NCBI GenBank assembly: GCA_044358815.1
Contig: JBIKNH010000111.1
Location: forward strand, 1-14,272
Origin: JBAXSK01 sp044358815
GTDB taxonomy: Bacteria > Cyanobacteriota > Cyanobacteriia > Pseudanabaenales > Pseudanabaenaceae
DNA length: 14,272 nucleotides
Direction of reading: 5' to 3'
The stretch's first letter is position 1, and each line of letters opens with the position of its first letter. Of this stretch, positions 7,244-13,748 are shown one piece after another. The notes under the pieces are model-generated. The model was not told the origin of the DNA, made no database searches, and saw nothing but the letters and a program-made list of their open reading frames with translations. Made by a program: the position numbers and the translations under genes.

Positions 7244-7408
7244 GGATGTCATGAACTTTGTAGAAAGCGAACCACCAAGGCTGGAACTTCTATAAATATC
7301 CGAAGCATAAATATCCAAATAGGTGAAATTATCAGAATCTTGACTAAATCTCGACTAATGTATAGTTATTTCAGTTAAGGATGGCACAACAAAGGAGATA
7401 GAGTAACG

Positions 7409-7461
7409 GACAAGATGTCCATTCCACATTTCTTTATCGCTCGTAGGTCAGACATCTTGTC
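7409..7461. repeat. GACAAGATGTC/GACATCTTGTC inverted repeat
   Basis: GACAAGATGTC (7409-7419) and GACATCTTGTC (7451-7461) are exact reverse complements separated by 31 bases, and each arm is itself nearly palindromic. Elements built around CAAGATG in this style are dispersed in cyanobacterial genomes (recollection, not checked). It lies about 185 bases before metG. It could be a small non-autonomous element or an RNA hairpin. Confidence 0.55.
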
Positions 7462-7594
7462 TGACAATGACCCTAAATAACGTGTCATTCTTATCTTGTT
7501 TGACTATATTTCGCCGCTGAGTAGTGACTGAGTAACGGTCGTTGGCAAAACTTTGGCAGAAATCATCTCCTCCACAGTCGAACTCACGTTATAC

Positions 7595-7615
7595 TTAACA
7601 CCTACCTAGTGTTAA
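7595..7615 (+). promoter_or_regulatory. Inverted repeat just before metG
   Basis: TTAACAC (7595-7601) and GTGTTAA (7609-7615) frame the 7-nt loop CTACCTA, ending 28 bases before the metG start. It could be an operator or a leader hairpin. No T-box signature is seen. Confidence 0.35.
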
Positions 7616-7643
7616 AAATATCAAATCCAGTAGCCCCAACATC

Positions 7644-9206
7644 ATGACGGATCTCCAGCCCATTGCGATTACGACCCCGTTGTTTTATGTCAACGACGTG
7701 CCGCACATTGGCAGCGCTTACCCCACCATAGCCGCTGATGCCGTGGCGCGGTTCTATCGCTTGCGAGGACATCCGACGTTATTTATTACAGGGACTGATG
7801 AACACGGACAGAAAATCCAACGTACCGCCGAAAAGAATCAGCTATCACCCCAAGCCCACTGTGATCAGATTGTGGAAGGTTTTTATACCCTATGGGAGAA
7901 ACTGCACATCAGTTATGATCGGTTTTCCCGCACCACTGCCCCCAAACATCACGCCATTGTTAATGAGTTTTTTACGCGGGTTTACGAATCTGGAGATATC
8001 TATCTCAATCAACAACAAGGCTGGTATTGTGTAGCCTGCGAAGAATTTAAAGAAGAACGAGAATTACTCGAAGAACACCGCTGTCCCACCCATACCACCA
8101 TTAGCTGTGAATGGCGTGACGAGCCAAATTACTTCTTCCGTTTATCGAAATATCAAACTGCCCTAGAAGAGTTCCACAGCGCCCATCCAGACTTCATTCA
8201 ACCCGAAAGCCGCCGCAATGAAGTTTTAGGCTTTATTGGTCAAGGTTTAAAAGACTTTTCCATTTCGCGGGTCAATTTAGACTGGGGTTTTCCGATTCCC
8301 ACCGACCCTACCCATACGATCTATGTTTGGTTTGATGCACTCTTGGGTTATGTAACGGCTCTTTTAGATGAAGATGCGGAACCTAATTTAGAGAATGCCA
8401 TTAACCAATGGTTCCCATTCAAACTGCACATTATCGGTAAAGATATTCTGCGATTCCATGCCATTTACTGGCCAGCTATGTTGATGTCAGCGGGTTTGCC
8501 CTTACCAGAAAAAGTTTTCGGGCATGGTTTACTGACCAAAGATGGCGTAAAAATGGGTAAAACCCTCGGCAATGTGATCGATCCCCATGATTTGGTAGAT
8601 CGCTATGGAGCCGATGCGGTGCGGTATTACTTCCTCAAAGAAATTGAGTTTGGTAAGGATGGCGACTTTAGCGAAGAGCGGTTTGTGAATATTCTCAATG
8701 CTGATTTAGCGAATAATTTAGGGAACCTACTGAATCGGAGTTTGGGCATGGCAAGCAAGTATTGTCAGCAAATTGTGCCTAATCCTGAGCCGAGTAGTGT
8801 CACAGAATTAATGACTCCGATTATTGCTGAAGCTAAAGCCTTAGGAGAAAGTTTTGCTAATGATTACGCTAATCTGAACTTCCGGAACCTTTGCGAAGGA
8901 GTGCGGTTGTTAATTGGCAATTGCAATAAATTAATTGATGCGGCGGCTCCTTGGAAGCAGTTTAAAGCCGGAAATCAAGCGGAAGTTAACGAAACTCTCT
9001 ATACGTTGCTTGAAGCCGTGCGCCTCGCTGCCTATGGACTTGCGCCCATTGTGCCGAACCTGAGCGCCGCTGTCTATGAACAATTGGGTTTAACCCTCAC
9101 AGCAACCACCCCTTGGAGCCATACACAATGGGGGATTTTGCCAGTGGGTCAGGCTCTAGCTAATCCTGCGCCGATTTTCCAAAGGATTGAATTGCCGAAA
9201 GTGTAG
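7644..9206 (+). CDS. metG: Methionyl-tRNA synthetase
   Basis: MetG charges tRNA-Met with methionine in the cytoplasm and is essential for initiation and elongation. It is a class I synthetase: the HIGH-type motif is DVPHIGSAYPTIAAD (residues about 18-32) and the KMSKS-type loop reads KDGVKMGKTLGNV. A Cys-containing knuckle insertion follows the first half of the Rossmann fold (WYCVACEEFKEE...EHRCPTH). IYVWFDALLGYVTAL and IIGKDILRFHAIYWPA are strongly conserved MetRS blocks, and the C-terminal helical anticodon-binding part (ANNLGNLLNRS...AAPWKQFKAG) is complete. At 520 residues it lacks the appended EMAP-like tRNA-binding domain found in some bacteria. The ATG at 7644 sits directly before the conserved N terminus, without a clear ribosome-binding site. 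It forms a single-gene unit. Confidence 0.97.
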   Translation: MTDLQPIAITTPLFYVNDVPHIGSAYPTIAADAVARFYRLRGHPTLFITGTDEHGQKIQRTAEKNQLSPQAHCDQIVEGFYTLWEKLHISYDRFSRTTAPKHHAIVNEFFTRVYESGDIYLNQQQGWYCVACEEFKEERELLEEHRCPTHTTISCEWRDEPNYFFRLSKYQTALEEFHSAHPDFIQPESRRNEVLGFIGQGLKDFSISRVNLDWGFPIPTDPTHTIYVWFDALLGYVTALLDEDAEPNLENAINQWFPFKLHIIGKDILRFHAIYWPAMLMSAGLPLPEKVFGHGLLTKDGVKMGKTLGNVIDPHDLVDRYGADAVRYYFLKEIEFGKDGDFSEERFVNILNADLANNLGNLLNRSLGMASKYCQQIVPNPEPSSVTELMTPIIAEAKALGESFANDYANLNFRNLCEGVRLLIGNCNKLIDAAAPWKQFKAGNQAEVNETLYTLLEAVRLAAYGLAPIVPNLSAAVYEQLGLTLTATTPWSHTQWGILPVGQALANPAPIFQRIELPKV

Positions 9207-9252
9207 TCTAGCTCTAGAGAAATCAATATAGTTTTACTTGTAGATTCTATCA

Positions 9253-9295
9253 ACCACCCGCTTCGAGGGCTTTCAGACAGAGCCTAACGGGTGGT
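9253..9295. terminator. Compound stem-loop between convergent metG and the ABC exporter gene
   Basis: ACCACCCG (9253-9260) pairs perfectly with CGGGTGGT (9288-9295), and an inner AGG-CT/AGCCT stem closes around TTCAGACAG. The structure lies 46 bases after the metG stop and 20 bases after the end of the minus-strand ABC gene, so it can serve both directions. There is no proper T-run on either side, so it may act by RNA structure or with Rho-independent pausing only. Confidence 0.5.
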
Positions 9296-9315
9296 GGTGT
9301 TCTGGATTTCGAGTT

Positions 9316-11166
9316 TTAGCGCACTGCTGCCTCTAAATTATGTTGATTCCAGAGTTTTTGATATAGCGGAGCAGTGGCTAAAAGATGCTCATGGGTTCCA
9401 GCAGCAATTATTTCCCCTTGATCCATGACTAAAATCCGGTCACAGGTGGCAGCAGCAGACAAGTTATGGGTAATAAATAGAACGGTTTTCGCTTCCGGAA
9501 AATTATTCAGAATACTCACGGCAGTTTGATTATCCACACTGGATAAAGCATCATCTAAAATCAGAATTGGTGCATCCATTAGTAAAGCACGAGCTAGGGC
9601 GGTGCGTTGACGCTGACCTCCGGAGAGGGTAATTCCTCTTTCTCCGACAATGGTTTCATATTTTAGAGGGAAATTGAGAATCTCTGATTGAATGCGGGCT
9701 TGGCTGGCGTAATATTCCACTTCTGCCATACTTGCTTCGGGGCGACCATACCGAATGTTGTCCGCCATAGTTGCACTGAATAAGAAACTATCTTGGGGCA
9801 CGAAGGCAATATGCCGCCGCAAATCATTAATCCGAATATCGGTAATATCTACTCCATCCAGGAACAAAGCATTTTGGGGCGTGTCCACCAGACGCAGTAA
9901 AACACTAGCTAGGGTAGTTTTTCCGGCTCCCACTGTGCCAATCATCGCTACCCGTTCACCGGGCATAATCGTGAAATTCAAGTTCCTGAGGGTAGGTGCG
10001 CTCTGGTTCTCATAGGTAAAACTTAAATCTCTGACTTCGATTTTGCCACTGACTTCTAAAACTCGTGCAGCACTGTTTTGGATGAGTTCCGTATTTGATT
10101 CAGGCTTTGCTTTAGTCAATGCCACAGATTCCGGCGCATCCACCACTGCGGGCGGGATTTCCAGAATTTCCTGAATCCGTTTAATACTCACTTGTCCCCG
10201 TTGATAAGTAGTTAACGTAAATCCTAGAATCGCAGTGGGAAAAATCAAACGTTCCACATAGATAATTAGCGATAGCAAATCACCCACTTTAAACGTCGTA
10301 TTGGGTTGGGCTAATTTCTCACCACCGAACCACACCAAAACCAAGAAACTAACACTGGCAATGCCCCCCAGCAAAGGAAACAAGACGTTACGACTTTTCG
10401 CTAGGGCAAGGTTCGCTTCAAATAATACTTCGTTTAATTGATTAAAAGCTTTCCGTTCGTTCTGTTCTTGGGCATAGGTTTTAATTAGGGCAATACCGTT
10501 TAGATCTTCCTGTAACAGCGTGCTGACTTCGGCTAATTGCTCCTGCACATGCATCTGTTCGTCTCGTAACTGTGCGCCAAAGGATTTGACTAACATCAAC
10601 ATAAACGGATAAACCGAAATTGCTGCCAGGGTTAGCATTGGGTCAATGAGGAGCATGGCGGGAATGGTCATGCTATAAACAAAAATGGAATTGATAATAC
10701 TCAGTAGTGCGAATCCCATTAACCGCCGCACGTTTTCCACATCACTAGTAACGATACTAATCACTTCCCCAGCGGACTTACGGGCAAAATAACTGGGAGG
10801 CAAAATGAGAAGATGTTCAAAAACTTGCTGTTTGAGGTCAAACTCCACACTGCGCCCAATGCCGAATATCCAAATCCGCGACATGATGCGCACAATCCAC
10901 ATCAACGAAGACAAACCGATGATTAGCCACACGTAATTCATGGTTTGCCCGATTGCATTGAGAGAAATGCCATTGGTACTACTAACACCATTGAGAGCAA
11001 TTTGTCCTGGATCAAGCTGTTTCAGAGCATCCACCGCAACTTTGATCAGCCAAGGGATATAAGTCCCCAAAGCATTGGCTAAAAACAGCGCCACCGTGCC
11101 TAAAGCGAGGGGTCCATAATGTGGTTTGAGATATTGGATTAAATTACGCAGGGGCGAACGAGCCAT
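9316..11166 (-). CDS. ABC exporter half-transporter (MsbA/MdlB-like, membrane and ATPase domains fused)
   Basis: A 616-residue half-transporter; two copies or a partner make the working exporter in the inner membrane. The N-terminal ~330 residues hold six membrane helices of the type I exporter fold (LALGTVALFLANALG, then FVYSMTIPAMLLI and others) with the coupling-helix region around RDEQMHVQEQLAE. The C-terminal nucleotide-binding domain shows Walker A GTVGAGKTT, Q-loop VPQDSFLFSAT, signature LSGGQRQRTALARALL, Walker B ILILDDALSSVD and H-loop ITHNL. The residue after the Walker B Asp is Asp instead of the usual catalytic Glu, as in the degenerate subunit of heterodimeric exporters of the TM287/YheI type. 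No second half-transporter is adjacent. The substrate (lipid, peptide or drug) cannot be told. The gene looks intact; the ATG at 11166 gives a normal N terminus. Confidence 0.93.
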   Translation of the reverse strand: MARSPLRNLIQYLKPHYGPLALGTVALFLANALGTYIPWLIKVAVDALKQLDPGQIALNGVSSTNGISLNAIGQTMNYVWLIIGLSSLMWIVRIMSRIWIFGIGRSVEFDLKQQVFEHLLILPPSYFARKSAGEVISIVTSDVENVRRLMGFALLSIINSIFVYSMTIPAMLLIDPMLTLAAISVYPFMLMLVKSFGAQLRDEQMHVQEQLAEVSTLLQEDLNGIALIKTYAQEQNERKAFNQLNEVLFEANLALAKSRNVLFPLLGGIASVSFLVLVWFGGEKLAQPNTTFKVGDLLSLIIYVERLIFPTAILGFTLTTYQRGQVSIKRIQEILEIPPAVVDAPESVALTKAKPESNTELIQNSAARVLEVSGKIEVRDLSFTYENQSAPTLRNLNFTIMPGERVAMIGTVGAGKTTLASVLLRLVDTPQNALFLDGVDITDIRINDLRRHIAFVPQDSFLFSATMADNIRYGRPEASMAEVEYYASQARIQSEILNFPLKYETIVGERGITLSGGQRQRTALARALLMDAPILILDDALSSVDNQTAVSILNNFPEAKTVLFITHNLSAAATCDRILVMDQGEIIAAGTHEHLLATAPLYQKLWNQHNLEAAVR

Positions 11167-11230
11167 AGGGCAACCATGAACATGAGCAAAGGAATCAAGC
11201 CTCTATTGTAGCTTTGATTCTCAATGAATT

Positions 11231-11325
11231 TAGAGCGTGTCATCATTTAAATCTGGAGTCCAGTCTAGATCGAGGTTTAAGCCTCTTGATTTTCTAAGTT
11301 AAAGCTTTCGTGAAATCCTTTTCTA
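11231..11325. repeat. 95-bp direct repeat, copy 1 (probable insertion-sequence end)
   Basis: The first 37 bases (TAGAGCGTGTCATCATTTAA..., ending in CAGTCTA) match copy 2 at 12201 with two differences; the rest matches at roughly two thirds, without gaps. Read on the minus strand it encodes KGFHESFNLENQEA-stop, related to KEFEKRFNLEEQKAQTLT-stop of copy 2. It therefore looks like the 3' end of a transposase gene plus a terminal sequence. The IS family is not certain. Confidence 0.7.
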
Positions 11326-11391
11326 TTGATGACAGTCCGTAGAGATAGCAGAAATGCTAATCGGAGGGATCATGGTTTTCCTATGGAAAAT

Positions 11392-11466
11392 ATCTAACGG
11401 CTTGCGTTCACTGGACGCAGATACACCGATAGACTGCTTTGCTTCGGTGCAGCGAGGTTGTTAGCC
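11392..11466 (-). other. attC-like integron recombination site downstream of the orphan gene
   Basis: Read in the gene's direction (minus strand), the site opens with GGCTAAC, one mismatch from the inverse core RYYYAAC. It closes 75 nt later with GTTAGAT, a perfect fit to the core GTTRRRY. CTAAC and GTTAG pair, and CTCGC just inside pairs with GCAAG with one mismatch. The middle can fold through CACCGA/TCGGTG and TGCGT/ACGCA. The TAA stop of the upstream gene is inside the inverse core, a frequent arrangement in integron cassettes. The length lies within the known attC range. No integrase gene is in the window. The call rests on layout by eye; a covariance-model search was not possible. Confidence 0.5.
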
Positions 11467-12081
11467 CGGTAGCAAGGACTGCATATCTGATGTGTATGCT
11501 GAGTATTGTTTCCAACCTAGAATCTCTATAACCTCATAGGCTAAGTTCTCTTGAGGATGTAAAGCAAGGGAAACCTGATTACCAAAGGTAGCCGCTAGAT
11601 TAGCAAAACAATCTTGCACATGTCGCCTAAAATTTCCTTCTTCATAATGCAATGACTGATTACGTCCTTGCCAAATTACATTTTTTAACTTTTCAGACCC
11701 GATGCCTCTTCCATCAGGGCAGCTATCAAGACTACCATGTACCTTTGAAATTCCTTGTTTAGCAATCTGTAGCAAGGCTCCACATAAAGCATTAATAGAA
11801 TCTTTCTTAATGTTGACCGACAGCCCTAACCGTTTTATTTCTTCTTGTAGATCAGTAACCTCTTTTTGCTCTCTAGCCCAGTTCACAAGATAGGACTGTA
11901 ACTTTATCTCATCAACATCATCGCCCCACTCTGAGTCCCTAAATCGCTTGTACAAAAACTCCAGTTTAGGTTTCTTCGCTTCACGGGCTAACTGAATTTG
12001 TGCAATCTGAACTTCTTCAGCAGTGACCAACTCAATCAATTGACGAACCGCATAATCTGTATCGACTAGATATTGATTCAT
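11461..12081 (-). CDS. Orphan hypothetical protein with RNxxxH (HEPN-like) motif; candidate integron cassette gene
   Basis: 206 residues, not recognised. Residues 1-100 are charged and mostly helical (EEVQIAQIQLAREAKKPKLE; WAREQKEVTDLQEEIKRL), perhaps coiled coil. The second half contains NALCGALLQIAKQGISKVHG and then VIWQGRNQSLHYEEGNFRRH. RNQSLH fits the RNxxxH signature of HEPN domains, which are often RNases in toxin-antitoxin and defence systems (family knowledge); whether this protein is one is inference. There is no signal peptide or membrane segment. Its stop codon overlaps the attC-like site, and 95-bp repeats lie on both sides, so it looks like imported cassette DNA. No second gene that could be an antitoxin partner is seen. 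The ATG at 12081 is preceded by an inverted repeat; no strong ribosome-binding site is visible. Confidence 0.72.
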   Translation of the reverse strand: MNQYLVDTDYAVRQLIELVTAEEVQIAQIQLAREAKKPKLEFLYKRFRDSEWGDDVDEIKLQSYLVNWAREQKEVTDLQEEIKRLGLSVNIKKDSINALCGALLQIAKQGISKVHGSLDSCPDGRGIGSEKLKNVIWQGRNQSLHYEEGNFRRHVQDCFANLAATFGNQVSLALHPQENLAYEVIEILGWKQYSAYTSDMQSLLPG

Positions 12082-12093
12082 GGCATCGCTCTA

Positions 12094-12118
12094 CAAGTGA
12101 CCTCAATGATATCACTTG
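12094..12118 (-). promoter_or_regulatory. Inverted repeat in front of the orphan cassette gene
   Basis: CAAGTGA (12094-12100) and TCACTTG (12112-12118) are perfect arms around an 11-nt spacer. The near arm is 12 bases upstream of the ATG at 12081. It could be an operator or a hairpin masking the start. The DNA from there to the next repeat (12119-12200) shows no gene and no obvious upstream attC. Confidence 0.35.
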
Positions 12119-12200
12119 AAAGCGGGTTTGGATATATGTGCATATCTAGCGACTTTTGAAAATTGCTTGGAGGAAATAGTCAGGCTGGATGCACTGCACC

Positions 12201-12295
12201 TAGGGCGTGTCATCATTTAAATCTGGAATCCAGTCTAAGTTAAGGTTTGAGCTTTTTGCTCTTCTAGGTTAAACCTCTTCTCAAACTCTTTCTCA
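12201..12295. repeat. 95-bp direct repeat, copy 2 (probable insertion-sequence end)
   Basis: Same orientation as copy 1 and offset from it by exactly 970 bases. The minus strand reads LIAPAIFAEKEFEKRFNLEE followed by QKAQTLT-stop, so a longer transposase-like tail survives here than in copy 1. It lies between the orphan gene and the end of the histidine-kinase gene. Confidence 0.7.
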
Positions 12296-12327
12296 GCAAA
12301 GATCGCAGGGGCAATTAATTACACCCC

Positions 12328-13641
12328 CTAGGTAACATCCACATGATCATTAGCAACCAAGGGAATCGTAAACCAAAAAGTGGTTCCCTGATTTGGCTGG
12401 GTAACTACACCAATGCGTCCCCCGTGGGCTTCCACAATCTGCCGACAGATATAGAGTCCCAGCCCCAAATTGAGGGTATTACGGTGGGAAATACTTTGCC
12501 CATAGCGCTCAAATACCATCTCCGCTTGTTCAGGAGCCATACCCAACCCATTGTCAGTTACGGTGCAATAGAGATAGTCACAGGAATTTTTTAAAGTTGG
12601 TCCCTCAAGGCTACTAATGACCATAGACCGTGGCAACACATCAGCCGCCAAGATCACGCAGCAATGGGGCGGATTATGTTTGACAGCATTGATCAGTAAG
12701 TTCTCATATACCCGACGCAGATGTTTGGGATCAACCCAAACTGGTGGCAGATCAGCAGCAAAATTTAATTCCAGGGTAGTACCTTCATGGTCAAAAATTG
12801 GCTGTAAATCAACAATTACTAACCTCACAATCTCTGCTAAATCACAGGATTGGCGCTGAAGATTGACCCCATACTGATCATTAGCGTGGGATTCTAATAA
12901 AGACTCGATTAATGCTAACTGTCTTGCACCACCGTCAATCATTCGCATCAATAAACTCGCTGGCAACGGAATTGTTGATTCTTTAACGGCAGACCCACTA
13001 GCCAAATTTGGGGAATTATTTTCCGGATAATTTGCCCCATGCTCCTGCAACAGATTCCGTAAGACCATCAACCAACCCGTCACCGGATTCCGTAAATCGT
13101 GGGACACGGCATGGAGTAGCAGAGTGAGCATTTCTTCCGCTCGCCGTCGTTCAGTAATTTCTTGGGTCAGGGTTACATTCTGTGCCGTGATTTGCTGGCG
13201 CTGCTTGGCAATGGTTAAATGAGTTTGAATTCGCATTAATACTTCGCGATATTCAAAGGGTTTAGTGATGTAGTCCACTGCGCCACTCTCAAACCCCCGT
13301 AGTTTGTGTCCTGTGTCCGTCACCGCCGTCATGAATATTACAGGAATATCTTGAGTTTCGGGATGTTTTTTGAGTTGCACACAGGTTTCAAATCCGTCCA
13401 TCACTGGCATCATAATATCAAGCAAGATCAGATCAGGGGATTCCTTAATTGCTAAATCTATTGCTTTAGTGCCGCTGAGTGCTCGAATCACTTTATATTT
13501 GGCAGTCAGCAACAAACTGGATAAAACATCCAAATTAGTGATGCTATCGTCTACAACCAGAATTGTACTTTGACCAACCTGCCCTTGATGATCAATCATT
13601 TCACCATAAGTCTTTCCTGAATTGGGCATTGAACTGAGCAC
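12328..13641 (-). CDS. Response-regulator receiver/histidine-kinase fusion protein
   Basis: A 437-residue soluble two-component protein with the receiver domain first. Residues about 25-145 form the receiver: acidic pocket VVDD, phospho-acceptor Asp in LILLDIMMPVMDGFE, switch Thr in FMTAV, and Lys in ITKPF. After a short helical linker (TQEITERRRAEEML) comes a HisKA dimerisation helix with the phospho-His in HAVSHDLRNPVTGW, then the ATPase domain: N box NLLINAVKHNPP, G1 TDNGLGMA, F box FERYGQ, G2 GLGLYICRQIVEAHGG. There are no membrane or sensor domains, so it probably relays a signal from another kinase, a layout common in cyanobacteria. The start is GTG at 13641, with TTAGG at good distance; the ATG at 13629 is possible. 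AGGGG/CCCCT at the stop codon could form a weak terminator. No partner is nearby. Confidence 0.93.
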   Translation of the reverse strand: MLSSMPNSGKTYGEMIDHQGQVGQSTILVVDDSITNLDVLSSLLLTAKYKVIRALSGTKAIDLAIKESPDLILLDIMMPVMDGFETCVQLKKHPETQDIPVIFMTAVTDTGHKLRGFESGAVDYITKPFEYREVLMRIQTHLTIAKQRQQITAQNVTLTQEITERRRAEEMLTLLLHAVSHDLRNPVTGWLMVLRNLLQEHGANYPENNSPNLASGSAVKESTIPLPASLLMRMIDGGARQLALIESLLESHANDQYGVNLQRQSCDLAEIVRLVIVDLQPIFDHEGTTLELNFAADLPPVWVDPKHLRRVYENLLINAVKHNPPHCCVILAADVLPRSMVISSLEGPTLKNSCDYLYCTVTDNGLGMAPEQAEMVFERYGQSISHRNTLNLGLGLYICRQIVEAHGGRIGVVTQPNQGTTFWFTIPLVANDHVDVT

Positions 13642-13712
13642 GATTTACCTAACCAAATTTATCAAAAAAATGGGTTTAAAACCCTCTGCTTCCAGCAAGG
13701 CTTTACTTAATC

Positions 13713-13723
13713 TATGCTACAAT
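13713..13723 (+). promoter_or_regulatory. Extended -10 promoter-like site before the tnpB gene
   Basis: TATGCTACAAT contains TGC directly before a TACAAT hexamer, the extended -10 form, 25 bases before the tnpB ATG at 13749. No good -35 is seen at the usual distance. The element's left end should lie in this area, but its boundary cannot be fixed from one copy. Confidence 0.3.
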
Positions 13724-13748
13724 ATACAGCATAAGACTTTACAAATCC

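Larger units (their letters stand above)
6386..7643. other. Gene-poor 1.26-kb region between the Tic22 gene and metG
   Basis: No open frame here looks like a gene on either strand. I searched by eye for tRNA arms, rnpB, tmRNA, SRP RNA, 6S RNA and the Yfr1 core and saw none. The stretch holds short repeats and palindromes listed separately, a possible antitoxin remnant near 7175-7243, and presumably the divergent promoters for the Tic22 gene and metG. An unrecognised small RNA cannot be excluded; CACC...GGTG followed by TTTTT near 6615-6635 is the only terminator-like spot. Confidence 0.5.

Noticed and set aside
13672..13684. GGGTTTAAAACCC with a T-run on the minus strand as a terminator
   Set aside because: The loop is too small for a stable hairpin, the stem is mostly A-T, and no minus-strand gene ends just before it.
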